This document shows positions 39,910 to 47,372 of a stretch of 47,372 nt of DNA, piece by piece. The position numbers were made by a program, and so were the translations under genes. The notes under the pieces are model-generated. The model had not been told where the DNA came from, made no database searches, and worked only from the letters and a program-made list of their open reading frames with translations. Position 1 is the stretch's first letter. Each line of letters begins with the position of its first letter. The DNA comes from Acidobacteriota bacterium (lineage in GTDB: Bacteria > Acidobacteriota > Blastocatellia > Pyrinomonadales > Pyrinomonadaceae). The stretch spans positions 1 through 47,372 of the forward strand of contig JAIVJJ010000022.1 in assembly GCA_020200095.1 (NCBI GenBank), read 5' to 3'.

Positions 39910-41820
39910 TTGAGTGTTCTGCAGGCAAATTGCCCATCATGTGCCGCGCTGATTGAATTTAAATCAGGCTCGACAATCGTGCTTGTATGTCCATTCTGCC
40001 GTTCCGCCGTGGCGCGAAGTGACAGAAAGCTCGAGGATTTAGGAAAGGTTGCGGAAATTGTCGAATCCGAATCGCCTTTGAAAATCGGGTTAAAAGGAAG
40101 TTGGCGTGAACATCGCTTTGAACTCACAGGACGCGCGCAACTTCGTCACCACCTCGGCGGATTTTGGGATGAATGGTACGCGACATTTTCAAATGGTTGG
40201 GTTGGATGGCTCGCCGAAGCGCAGGGAAAATTTTATCTGACATTTTATAAGCCTCTTCCCGAAAACGTTTCCGTTCCGTCTTTTGAAAGTTTACAAATTG
40301 GTGAGGAAATTACGCAGATTTCAAGTGAAACGACATTTATCGTCACAGAAAAAGGAACAGCTACGGCAATTGCCGCCGACGGCGAAATTCCCTACAAATT
40401 AACGCCCAATGAGCAGAGCAATTACGCTGACCTTTCGGGGAAGGATGATGCTTTCGGCACGATTGATTACAGCGAAAATCCGCCGTGGGTTTTTGTCGGG
40501 CAACAAATTTTGCTTGCCGATATTGGTTTAGAAAACGCAAAACCCGCCGAAAGAGAAGCGCGAAAAGTTTCTGCGCTAGCGATGGGCTGTCCGAATTGCG
40601 GCGGTGCGTTAGATTTGGTTGCGCCTGACAAAACCGAGCGCGTAACCTGCCCGTTTTGCAATTCGCTTTTAGATGTAAATCAAGGCAATCTGCGTTTTTT
40701 ACACGCTTTGAATCCTCAGCCGGGAGACGATTTTGTTTTGCCAATCGGCGCGGAAGGTATATTTAAAGACAATGTAAAAATGAAAATTATCGGCGCGGTC
40801 GTGCAAAGTGTTACGATTGAAGAAACTAAATATTTTTGGCACGAATATTTGCTTTACAATCCAAACATCGGTTTTCGGTGGCTCGTTCATTCGGACAATC
40901 ATTGGAATATTGTTGAATCTATCAACGCCGCCGAAGTAGAAGTTGTTGGAAAAAATGCTAATTACAACGGCAAAACATTTAAGATTTTTCAAGACGCGCC
41001 CGCCGTTGTCGAATATGTCAAAGGTGAATTTTATTGGCGCGTCGAAGTCGGCGAAACCGTGCGAGCGATTGATTACATTGCCCCGCCGTTAATGCTTTCG
41101 CAGGAACAATCGCAAACCGAAGTAAACTGGTCGCTCGGAACCTTTATGACTAACGCGGAAATTGAAAAAGCGTTTGGCGTTTCCGATTTGCCGAAGCCTT
41201 GGTCGGTTGCGCCGAATCAGCCTTTTAGTGGCTCGTTTTATTACACTTGGGGTTTGATTCCGCTTGCTCTTTTGTTTGTTGCGGCAATTTTTATGATTCC
41301 TTTAGGCGGGTTGAGCAGGACGGTTTTGTCGCAGGAACTCGCGCTTCAGCCGACGGCGAATGAAAATACGGCGCAGACGGTTTTCAGCCAGCCGTTTGAA
41401 ATAAAAGACAACCGTAACGTGCGGATTACGGCAAGCGCGCCGGTTAATAATTCTTGGGCTAATCTAGATGTTGATTTAATTAACGAGCAAAACAATGAAA
41501 TCGAATCTGTGCCGATAGATATTGAGTATTACAACGGCGTAGAAGACGGCGAAAGTTGGTCGGAAGGTGGGCAAGAGACCGACGCAACAATGTCGTCTTT
41601 GCCGGCGGGAAAATATATGCTTCGTGTCGAAGGCACGTGGCAGGATTTCTCGAAACCTTTGCTCGTATCGGTAAAAGTCGAGCAAAATGTAATGCGCGGC
41701 GTAAATTTTGGTCTGGCGTTTTTTGTTTTGTTAATCGTTCCGGTTTTAAGTTTGTTTCGCAAATTTATGTTTGAATCAAGGCGTTGGAGCGAAAGCATGT
41801 TTAGTACGAGTGGTGAATGA
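39910..41820 (+). CDS. DUF4178 double-domain zinc-ribbon membrane protein
   Basis: 636 residues. The start is TTG, chosen because GGAGG (39899-39903) stands six bases upstream. Domain order: zinc ribbon 1 (C8, C11, C27, C30; ANCPSCAALIEF, VCPFCRSAVAR), first DUF4178 beta domain (IGLKGSWREHRFELTGRAQL, about 55-210), zinc ribbon 2 (MGCPNCGGALDL near 225, TCPFCNSLLDV), second DUF4178 domain (about 265-420), membrane helix (TWGLIPLALLFVAAIFMIPL, near 450), an extracytoplasmic beta domain, and a final helix (NFGLAFFVLLIVPVLSLF). DUF4178 function is unknown; it recurs beside DUF350 and SpeE-like genes, as here, suggesting a shared membrane-associated polyamine process. Confidence 0.9.
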   Translation: MSVLQANCPSCAALIEFKSGSTIVLVCPFCRSAVARSDRKLEDLGKVAEIVESESPLKIGLKGSWREHRFELTGRAQLRHHLGGFWDEWYATFSNGWVGWLAEAQGKFYLTFYKPLPENVSVPSFESLQIGEEITQISSETTFIVTEKGTATAIAADGEIPYKLTPNEQSNYADLSGKDDAFGTIDYSENPPWVFVGQQILLADIGLENAKPAEREARKVSALAMGCPNCGGALDLVAPDKTERVTCPFCNSLLDVNQGNLRFLHALNPQPGDDFVLPIGAEGIFKDNVKMKIIGAVVQSVTIEETKYFWHEYLLYNPNIGFRWLVHSDNHWNIVESINAAEVEVVGKNANYNGKTFKIFQDAPAVVEYVKGEFYWRVEVGETVRAIDYIAPPLMLSQEQSQTEVNWSLGTFMTNAEIEKAFGVSDLPKPWSVAPNQPFSGSFYYTWGLIPLALLFVAAIFMIPLGGLSRTVLSQELALQPTANENTAQTVFSQPFEIKDNRNVRITASAPVNNSWANLDVDLINEQNNEIESVPIDIEYYNGVEDGESWSEGGQETDATMSSLPAGKYMLRVEGTWQDFSKPLLVSVKVEQNVMRGVNFGLAFFVLLIVPVLSLFRKFMFESRRWSESMFSTSGE

Positions 41821-41863
41821 TGAGTGATGAGTTATGAGTTAAAATCATTCACCGTTCACCACT
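41809..41863. repeat. Imperfect palindrome at the DUF4178 stop codon
   Basis: AGTGGTGAATGATGAGTG (41809-41826) and TCATTCACCGTTCACCACT (41845-41863) are inverted copies. The left arm includes the stop codon and the codons for the last residues. Similar wording (GTGATGAGTGATAAG, TTTCACCGC) occurs at 24845-24894 after the decayed VWFA gene. Confidence 0.55.
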
Positions 41864-41871
41864 AAAAATTT

Positions 41872-42021
41872 ATGTTCAAAGCGCTTTATCTAATTTTCGG
41901 AATCGCAGTAATTTTGCTTTACATAACCTCGTCATGGTTTGGCTGGGAGGTTGCCAATTCGGGACGCAATTCGAGGTTTGGGATGCCGTTTATTTATACG
42001 GGTTTTCGTGGAGGAAAATAA
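41872..42021 (+). CDS. 49-residue single-pass membrane protein
   Basis: Reads MFKALYLIFGIAVILLYITS followed by SWFGWEVANSGRNSRFGMPF and a short basic end. One membrane helix (4-21) then a small aromatic, Gly/Arg-rich tail. No known domain name is recognised. Its TAA overlaps the ATG of the DUF350 gene (TAATG), so it is a genuine translated member of the operon and not a chance frame. The ribosome site for the next gene (GGAGGAAAA) lies within its last codons. It is too short for most automated predictors. Confidence 0.7.
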   Translation: MFKALYLIFGIAVILLYITSSWFGWEVANSGRNSRFGMPFIYTGFRGGK

Positions 42022-42275
42022 TGTTGACTAAAATTTTTAATTCAAATCTTTTAGGTTTTGTCGTTAAAATAGACCAACTGCTGGAAGTTTTGGTAACGAC
42101 GCTGATTTTCGTTTTCATCGGGTTGGTTTTATTTGCCGTCGCTTACGGTATTTTGGGTCGAATGTTTTCCATTCGCAAAGAAATCGAGGAAGACCAGAAC
42201 ACCGCGCTCGGCATTGTCATTGGTGCAATTATGATTGGCATTGCGATTATTATCGCGGCGGCAATTCACGGGTAA
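42021..42275 (+). CDS. DUF350 (UPF0719/YjfL-like) membrane protein
   Basis: 84 residues, two membrane helices (about 22-45 and 62-82) around the loop GRMFSIRKEIEEDQNTALG. The 'E-x-x-x-x-(N/D)-x-A-x-(G/A)-I' pattern is the DUF350 signature, here EEDQNTALGIVIGAIMIG. E. coli YjfL is a longer member with two such units. Function is unknown, but association with SpeE-like and DUF4178 genes recurs. Strong GGAGG site; start overlaps the stop of the 49-residue gene. Confidence 0.9.
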   Translation: MLTKIFNSNLLGFVVKIDQLLEVLVTTLIFVFIGLVLFAVAYGILGRMFSIRKEIEEDQNTALGIVIGAIMIGIAIIIAAAIHG

Positions 42276-42288
42276 TTTTAGCGAAGCC

Positions 42289-42342
42289 AGAAGTCAGAAG
42301 TCAGAAGTTTTGCTGTCTTCTGTATTCTGACTTCTGACTTCT
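42289..42342. repeat. Palindromic repeat ending at the SpeE start codon
   Basis: AGAAGTCAGAAGTCAG (42289-42304) and its exact inverse CTGACTTCTGACTTCT (42327-42342) flank a 22-base centre that has a further CAGAAG/CTTCTG pair. The right arm ends on the base before the ATG, so the repeat takes the place of a normal ribosome site. Confidence 0.8.
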
Positions 42343-43866
42343 ATGAATCGAACTCCTCTTCTTTTCCTAAATGTCTTTGTCATCGCCACTTGCGGTTTGA
42401 TTTACGAACTTGTGGCGGGAACGCTTTCTTCTTATGTTCTCGGCGATTCGGTAACGCAATTTTCTTTAATCATCGGCATTTATCTTTTTGCGATGGGCGT
42501 CGGCTCGTGGCTGTCGGGCTTTATTGAAAAAAACATCGCCGAAAAATTCGTTGACATCGAACTCGCCGTCGCCGTAATCGGCGGATTTTCCGCTCCGCTT
42601 CTTTTCTTCAGTTTTGCTAATTTATCGTTTTTCAGCATCGTGCTTTACGGCATGGTTTTTATTATCGGCACGCTCGTCGGTTTGGAAATCCCGCTTCTTA
42701 TGCGGATTTTAAAGGACGAACTCGATTTTAAGGATTTGGTTTCGCGCGTTCTCTCGCTCGATTACATCGGCGCGCTCGCCGCATCGCTGCTTTTTCCACT
42801 TTTTCTCGTGCCGAAACTCGGATTGACACGAACTTCTCTGCTGTTCGGAATGCTCAACGCGGTTGTTGGAATTTGGGCGACGTGGCTTCTCGAACCGCTT
42901 ATCAGAAAAAACGTCAATTTTTTGCGTGTCAAAGGTTTTGTCATTATCCTTTTGCTTTTCGCCGCCTTCATCAAAGCCGATAAATTAACATCTCTCGCTG
43001 AAGACGCGCTTTTTACTGACGACATAATTTACGCGAAAAGCTCGCCGTATCAGCGAATTGTCGTAACAAAAGGCAAAACCGGTTACGCGCTTTTCCTAAA
43101 CGGCAATCTGCAATTTAATTCGTTCGACGAATACCGCTATCACGAAGCGCTCGTGCATCCGGCGTTTGCGGCTTTCGGCGCGAATCCGAAACGAGTTTTG
43201 GTTTTGGGCGGCGGCGATGGTTTAGCCATCCGCGAGGTTTTGAAATATCCGTCGGTTGAAAATGTAACTCTTGTTGACCTTGACCCGATGATGACGGAAC
43301 TTTCAAATAATCTTCCGGCTATAGCGAATTTGAATAAAAATGCTCTTGCGGACAAACGAGTTTCGGTCATCAATAACGACGCTTATGTTTGGCTCGACAA
43401 CGCCGAAACTGAACCGTTTGACGTGGCGATTGTGGATTTTCCCGACCCGAACAATTTCGCTCTGGGAAAACTTTACACGACGCGCTTTTACAATCTTTTA
43501 AAAACAAAACTTAAACCCGATTCGGCAATCGTAATTCAATGCACATCGCCTTTAATTGCCAGAAATTCTTACTGGTGCATTATCAAAACTCTGGAATCGG
43601 CAGGTTTTCACGTCAAGCCGTACCAAACAACCGTGCCGAGCTTTGGCGTCTGGGGTTACGCCCTGGCAAAATTAGAGCCGTTTGAAACGCCGAAAAAGCC
43701 GCCGGGAAACATCGAATTAAAATTTTTAAATGATAATTCCTTTGCTTCGATGTTCGAGTTTTCAACCGACACGTCTTTGCCGAAAGACGAAGAAATTGAA
43801 ATTAATCGGCTTGATAATCAAGCGCTCGTGAGATATTACGAAGCCGAATGGCGCAGATTTGAGTAA
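42343..43866 (+). CDS. Membrane-bound spermidine synthase-like aminopropyltransferase
   Basis: 507 residues. The first half has seven or so membrane helices (GLIYELVAGTLSSYVLGDSV, FSLIIGIYLFAMGVGSW and on to about 210). The second half is a spermidine-synthase domain: YQRIVVTKGKTGYALFLNGN, EYRYHEALVHPAF, VLVLGGGDGLAIREVLKYP (SAM/dcSAM loop), VDLDPMMTELS, and the catalytic-region DVAIVDFPDPNNFALGKLY. Fusion of a helix bundle to SpeE is known in many bacteria, where the substrate is unproven. With speD in the same run, transfer of aminopropyl groups at the membrane is the likely reaction. A palindromic repeat stands in place of a ribosome site. Confidence 0.9.
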   Translation: MNRTPLLFLNVFVIATCGLIYELVAGTLSSYVLGDSVTQFSLIIGIYLFAMGVGSWLSGFIEKNIAEKFVDIELAVAVIGGFSAPLLFFSFANLSFFSIVLYGMVFIIGTLVGLEIPLLMRILKDELDFKDLVSRVLSLDYIGALAASLLFPLFLVPKLGLTRTSLLFGMLNAVVGIWATWLLEPLIRKNVNFLRVKGFVIILLLFAAFIKADKLTSLAEDALFTDDIIYAKSSPYQRIVVTKGKTGYALFLNGNLQFNSFDEYRYHEALVHPAFAAFGANPKRVLVLGGGDGLAIREVLKYPSVENVTLVDLDPMMTELSNNLPAIANLNKNALADKRVSVINNDAYVWLDNAETEPFDVAIVDFPDPNNFALGKLYTTRFYNLLKTKLKPDSAIVIQCTSPLIARNSYWCIIKTLESAGFHVKPYQTTVPSFGVWGYALAKLEPFETPKKPPGNIELKFLNDNSFASMFEFSTDTSLPKDEEIEINRLDNQALVRYYEAEWRRFE

Positions 43867-43903
43867 AAATTTCTGCTAAAATGTTTCTAAAAGGAGAAAA
43901 GCG

Positions 43904-44140
43904 ATGCAAACCAATATCGAAACAATTTATCAACAATACATCAAGCCTTTGCCGCACGACGAACAATTAAAACTTTTAGCGAAAATGGCGGAAGAATTAG
44001 CGAACGGCGAGGAAAAAATTGAAATGACTAAAAAGCGGAGTATTATGGAACTTCACGGGTTGGGCGCAGAAATCTGGGATGGAGTTGACGCGCAGGAATA
44101 TGTCAACCAACTGCGTAACGAATGGGATCATCGCCCATGA
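43904..44140 (+). CDS. VapB-like antitoxin
   Basis: 78 residues with AAGGAG upstream. The N-terminal helix pair (QYIKPLPHDEQLKLLAKMAE) is followed by KKRSIMELHGLGAEIWDGVD and AQEYVNQLRNEW, the usual ending of small antitoxins paired with PIN toxins. Its last four bases (ATGA) overlap the toxin start, the classic toxin-antitoxin arrangement. It would bind and neutralise the PIN protein and repress its own promoter. The module lies between the membrane SpeE and the flavin oxidase. Confidence 0.82.
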   Translation: MQTNIETIYQQYIKPLPHDEQLKLLAKMAEELANGEEKIEMTKKRSIMELHGLGAEIWDGVDAQEYVNQLRNEWDHRP

Positions 44141-44588
44141 CAAATTTAACCGATGCTCTCAAAAATGTTTCGACTTTAGCTTTTGATACCGCGCCGATAA
44201 TCTATTTTGTCGAAGCCAATCCAAACTATGACGCGCGGGTTACGGCAATTTTTGAGCGTGTCGAAAGCGGAATCATTACGGGAATAACTTCCGTCATTTC
44301 ACTTTGTGAAGTCTTAGTTCACCCAATCCGTAATCAAAATGCAAATCTGCAAAAACACTACCGTGAAATTTTGCAAAACAGCCCAAATTTTTATACCAAA
44401 CAAATCAATTCTTCAATCGCCTATACTACCGCCGAACTCCGCGCCAAATACAACTTGCGAACGCGCCCGACGCCCTGCAAATCGCCACCGCTTTGGAAAA
44501 CGGCTGCGATGCTTTTTTGTGTAACGATAAAAATTTAAAGCGAGTTGCAGAATTGAGAATTTTGATTCTTGATGAACTCACACTCTAG
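44137..44588 (+). CDS. PIN-domain (VapC-like) toxin, frameshifted in the last third
   Basis: From the overlapping ATG it reads MTNLTDALKNVSTLAFDTAP with the first catalytic Asp in AFDTAPIIYFVEANP, then the Glu in ISLCEVLVHP. After NLRTRPTPC the frame goes wrong and stops at 44538, but a neighbouring frame continues PDALQIATALENGCDAFLCN, then DKNLKRVAELRILILDELTL to a TAG at 44588; it holds the remaining PIN acidic residues (PDALQIA, CNDKNL). One missing C in the run near 44468-44471 would repair it. A PIN ribonuclease of about 150 residues is thus predicted, inactive as written. The restored stop leaves 2 bases before the oxidase gene. Confidence 0.78.
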
Positions 44589-44590
44589 CG

Positions 44591-46207
44591 ATGTCCGAAT
44601 TTACCCGCCGCGAAATTTTAACTGCATTTTTGGGATTGCCTTTCGCGCTCGCGGCGTGTCGTTCAAATTCTGCCGATGATTTTCCCGACGGCGAAATTGT
44701 CGGCGCAAATGTTGATGTCGGACATATTTTACGCGAAAACAGAAACGTTGAAGTTTCTGAAAACAATTGGGAAAACGCAAGAGTTGCAATCGTTGGCGGC
44801 GGAGTTGCGGGTTTGAGCGCGGCTTGGAAATTTCAGAAAGAAAATTTCGATGATTTTATTTTGCTGGAACTCGAAAATAAAATCGGCGGCACGGCGCAAA
44901 GCGGCAAAAACGATTTTATCGGTTATCCGTGGGGCGCGCATTATTTGCCCGTTCCGTTTCAGGAAAACACGGAACTAATTTCTTTGCTCGACGAAATGAA
45001 TCTCACCGAAGGCAAAAACCAAAACGGTGAAATCGTCGTTAAAGAACAATTTCTCTGCCGCGAGCCGGAAGAAAGAGTTTTTTATAAAGGTCGCTGGTAT
45101 GAAGGTTTGTATTTGAACGTCGGCGCGAGCGACGAAGATAAAAGACAGTTAGGCGAATTTCAAAAACAAGTTGATTTTTGGGTGAATTGGCGCGACCCGA
45201 AAGGCAAACGCGCCTTTGTTTTGCCGGTTGCGAATTGTTCAACCGATGCGGAAGTTACCGATTTAGATAAAATTTCATTCACCGATTGGCTCAAACAAAA
45301 AGGTTTCACATCGGAAAGATTGCTCTGGTATTGCGATTATGCTTGCCGCGACGATTATGGCTTGCGGCTCGAACAAACTTCTGCGTGGGCGGGACTTTTT
45401 TATTTCTGCTCGCGTGTTCGCAAATCCGGCGACGAGTCGCAATCCTTTATCACTTTTCCCGAAGGCAACGGCAGATTTGTAAATTTCCTGCACGAAAAAG
45501 TTCGAGATAAAACACGCTTAAAAACAATCGCGCTTGAAATTGTTCCGAATGAAACGGGTGTTGACGTTATCTATTTAAACACGGAAACAAATGAAATTCG
45601 GGGTTTGCGATGTAAAAAAACAATTTTCGCCGCGCCTATTTTTACCACTAAATACCTGATTCGTGATTTCCGCCAAAACACGCCTGATTTTTTTCAGGAA
45701 TTTGAACATAACGCTTGGTTTGTTGCTAATTTATTTTTGAAAGACCGCCCGAAATCACAGTTCACAAAAGATTTTCCGCTTGCTTGGGACAACGTAATTT
45801 ATGAAAGTCCTTCGCTCGGTTATGTGAACGCGACGCACCAGAAAGGAATTGATTACGGGCAAACTGTTTTTACATATTATTTTCCGATGTGCGACGGCAA
45901 AGGTAGAGCAAAACTTTTTGGATTAGGCTGGAAAGAATTAGCCGATATTTGTTTGACCGATTTATCTTTGGCGCATAAAGATATTCGTGAGTTAGCCGAA
46001 AGAATAGACATAATGCGCTGGGGACACGCTATGATAAGTCCGCGCCCGAACTTTATTTGGTCAGGCGCACGCGAAAAAGCGCAAAAACCTTTTAGACATA
46101 TTCATTTCGCGCACTCGGACTTGAGCGGTATTGCGCTTTTCGAGGAGGCATTTTTTCACGGAATTCGCGCGGCAAAGGAAACTTTAAGAGCAAATTTACA
46201 GGGATAA
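44591..46207 (+). CDS. Tat-exported FAD-dependent amine oxidase-like lipoprotein
   Basis: 538 residues. The twin-arginine start SEFTRREILTAFLGLPFAL leads into a lipobox (ALAAC), so the enzyme is probably folded with FAD inside the cell, exported and lipid-anchored. The dinucleotide motif ARVAIVGGGVAGLSAAWKF (about residue 65) and LLELENKIGGTAQSG define a flavin amine oxidase/phytoene-desaturase fold; PWGAHYLPVP and GNGRFVNFLHEKV are further core segments, and the C-terminus closes with FAHSDLSGIALFEEAFFHG. The substrate is unknown; its place after speD/SpeE makes a polyamine or aminopropyl product attractive. It is separated from SpeE by a toxin-antitoxin pair. Confidence 0.87.
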   Translation: MSEFTRREILTAFLGLPFALAACRSNSADDFPDGEIVGANVDVGHILRENRNVEVSENNWENARVAIVGGGVAGLSAAWKFQKENFDDFILLELENKIGGTAQSGKNDFIGYPWGAHYLPVPFQENTELISLLDEMNLTEGKNQNGEIVVKEQFLCREPEERVFYKGRWYEGLYLNVGASDEDKRQLGEFQKQVDFWVNWRDPKGKRAFVLPVANCSTDAEVTDLDKISFTDWLKQKGFTSERLLWYCDYACRDDYGLRLEQTSAWAGLFYFCSRVRKSGDESQSFITFPEGNGRFVNFLHEKVRDKTRLKTIALEIVPNETGVDVIYLNTETNEIRGLRCKKTIFAAPIFTTKYLIRDFRQNTPDFFQEFEHNAWFVANLFLKDRPKSQFTKDFPLAWDNVIYESPSLGYVNATHQKGIDYGQTVFTYYFPMCDGKGRAKLFGLGWKELADICLTDLSLAHKDIRELAERIDIMRWGHAMISPRPNFIWSGAREKAQKPFRHIHFAHSDLSGIALFEEAFFHGIRAAKETLRANLQG

Positions 46208-46350
46208 CAATGTGAACAGTAATAAGAAATTATTTTAATTTTCAATATCCTGTTAACCCTATTATCACTATAAATTCTTTTTCACATAATTATTTTGCGA
46301 AAATCGCAAACAAACAAAATTGTCGGCTTTTTTCCGAAATATTGATTTGA

Positions 46351-47256
46351 TTAAAACTTTTCAAATTCCTTAAACGGCATTATTCCGTCCTTTGAAACTT
46401 CCGGCGTAACTCGCACGGTTTGACGATTTTTTTCTCGAACAATCGTCAGTACAACGTCACCTTCTTTCTTTTCATTGACGGCACGAATTAAATCAAAAGT
46501 TTCTTTAACTTGTTTTCCTTCAACTTCAACAATAATGTCGCCCGCTTTCAAACCTGCTTTTGCGGCAGGTGAATTTTCGCGCACGTTATTGACAAGCAAG
46601 CCTTTTCCGTCAGAAATGCCGAAATAATCGCCGAGTTGTTTGGTCAAAGGCGTAACACCAACACCGATCTGACTGCTTGAATTACTGCGCCAGACAAAAA
46701 CATTTTTATCCGCGTCGCCGAAAGGTATAATCTGACCGTTAGGTGGCATCGGTCGGTTCGGATACTCGGGAATGCCCGGTAAACCGTATAACTTTTCAAG
46801 CATTCCGGTGTTTTCAAATTTCGGCATCGCGCGTTTTCCGATAGTTACCGTAATTTCACGTTCATTTCCGCCGCGCAAAATCGTCAGTCGCGCTTGATGG
46901 TCGGGCGCAACTTCGCTGATTAAACGGGTTAGTTTGCGAACGCTGGTAACTTCTTCGCCGTTTAATTTCAAAATAACATCGCCGTTCTGCAATCCGGCTT
47001 GCGCGGCGGGCGAATTTTCCGAAACTTTTTCTACACCGACGCCTCGCACTTCGCGCAAATTAAACTGCGCCATATTTTCTTTTGATATTTCCTGTGTCTG
47101 GACGCCCAAATAGCTTTCTTCAAAAGGCATTTCTAAAATCATTCTTTGAGCCTTCTTTTCAACCGGTTCTTTCGGTACGGAACTTTGATTTTGAGCATTT
47201 ACAATGCTGCAGCTTGCGATCGAAAGCAAAACAAAAACAGATAATTTTTGTAACAT
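46351..47256 (-). CDS. Exported protein with two PDZ domains
   Basis: 301 residues with a strong GGAGG site just before the ATG and a signal peptide (MLQKLSVFVLLSIASCSIVNAQ). PDZ 1 spans about 45-145 (YLGVQTQEISKENM, SPAAQAGLQNGDVILKLNGE) and PDZ 2 about 190-290 (IGVGVTPLTKQLGDYFGI, SPAAKAGLKAGDIIVEVEGK), with a Pro/Asn-rich linker (GIPEYPNRPMPPNGQIIPFG). The arrangement copies the C-terminus of DegP/HtrA proteases but no protease domain is present. It probably binds C-termini of envelope proteins as a scaffold or chaperone. The gene upstream is outside the window. Confidence 0.9.
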   Translation of the reverse strand: MLQKLSVFVLLSIASCSIVNAQNQSSVPKEPVEKKAQRMILEMPFEESYLGVQTQEISKENMAQFNLREVRGVGVEKVSENSPAAQAGLQNGDVILKLNGEEVTSVRKLTRLISEVAPDHQARLTILRGGNEREITVTIGKRAMPKFENTGMLEKLYGLPGIPEYPNRPMPPNGQIIPFGDADKNVFVWRSNSSSQIGVGVTPLTKQLGDYFGISDGKGLLVNNVRENSPAAKAGLKAGDIIVEVEGKQVKETFDLIRAVNEKKEGDVVLTIVREKNRQTVRVTPEVSKDGIMPFKEFEKF

Positions 47257-47372
47257 AAAACCTCCAAATTATTTAATTTATAAAAAAGATACTTATTTAT
47301 TTCGACGTGGAATTTAATAAACAGGTTGCATTGCGGCAAGAAAAGGGCGCTTTCTCAGGGAAACCTCATTAT

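Noticed and set aside
47314-47372. Possible C-terminal end of a leftward gene (NEVSLRKRPFLAAMQPVY then stop)
   Set aside because: Only 18 residues are inside the window with no recognisable motif; could equally be the promoter region of the PDZ gene.
1-47372. CRISPR array, tRNA or rRNA genes
   Set aside because: No regularly spaced direct repeats of 24-40 bases, no cloverleaf with a T-loop GTTCRANNC consensus and no rRNA stretch were recognised by eye; a tRNA scan would settle the tRNA point.

Overview
The window looks like a chromosomal segment of an acidobacterium, most likely of the Blastocatellia/Pyrinomonadaceae type. The clues are a CSLREA/choice-of-anchor beta-helix protein, two relatives of the acidobacterial 'VWFA-related' family, moderate GC (about 40-45% by eye), heavy use of AAGGAG-type ribosome sites with some TTG/GTG starts, and many exported proteins. 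The assignment is inference from gene content only; there is no rRNA or tRNA gene in the window.

Layout. 1-3.6 kb: the end of a discoidin-like protein, a secreted beta-helix protein, queA and a SLOG-fold protein. 4.0-6.5 kb: a three-gene envelope/stress operon (one-TM protein, phage-holin-like membrane protein, DUF3618 protein) ended by a strong bidirectional terminator, facing serS. 8-15.3 kb: a secreted alpha/beta hydrolase, galU, a GrdB-like protein with a DUF4149 membrane protein, and an exopolysaccharide block (WecG/TagA-type transferase, GT4, WbaP-type phosphoglycosyl transferase). 15.3-19 kb: exported beta-carbonic anhydrase, methyltransferase, prmC, and a second envelope/stress pair (frameshifted YtxH protein plus a DUF948-like protein). 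19-25.7 kb: Spy/CpxP-like protein, dxs-dsbA-VKOR operon, lipocalin, FmdB-type zinc ribbon, a decayed VWFA gene, and a coiled-coil zinc-ribbon protein. 25.75-26.65 kb: a GIY-YIG nuclease gene bounded like an integron cassette. 26.7-29.5 kb: an oxidative-stress set (PerR-like Fur regulator with a perfect 7-1-7 operator, catalase, thioredoxin-like protein). 29.6-32.5 kb: a HEAT-cyclophilin/SnoaL/DUF4112 operon. 33-38.3 kb: BshB1-type deacetylase, damaged beta-lactamase-fold gene, CBM9-like protein, VWFA protein with a missing centre, LysW-like mini-protein, PfkB kinase, dienelactone hydrolase. 38.3-46.2 kb: a lipoprotein and a polyamine-linked membrane locus (speD, DUF4178 protein, 49-aa membrane protein, DUF350, membrane SpeE) followed by a VapBC-like pair and a Tat-exported flavin oxidase. 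The window ends in a two-PDZ exported protein.

Two themes stand out. First, short palindromic repeats of several unrelated sequence types sit at gene borders and even inside reading frames (for example, in frame inside the WbaP-type gene). Second, an unusual number of genes carry one frameshift or a missing internal block (YtxH, two VWFA genes, cyclophilin, beta-lactamase fold, PIN toxin, WecG). This could be real decay, unusual decoding or assembly error; the sequence alone cannot decide. The most system-like candidate is the speD-DUF4178-DUF350-SpeE-flavin oxidase locus; the most unexpected mobile feature is the lone attC-like cassette.
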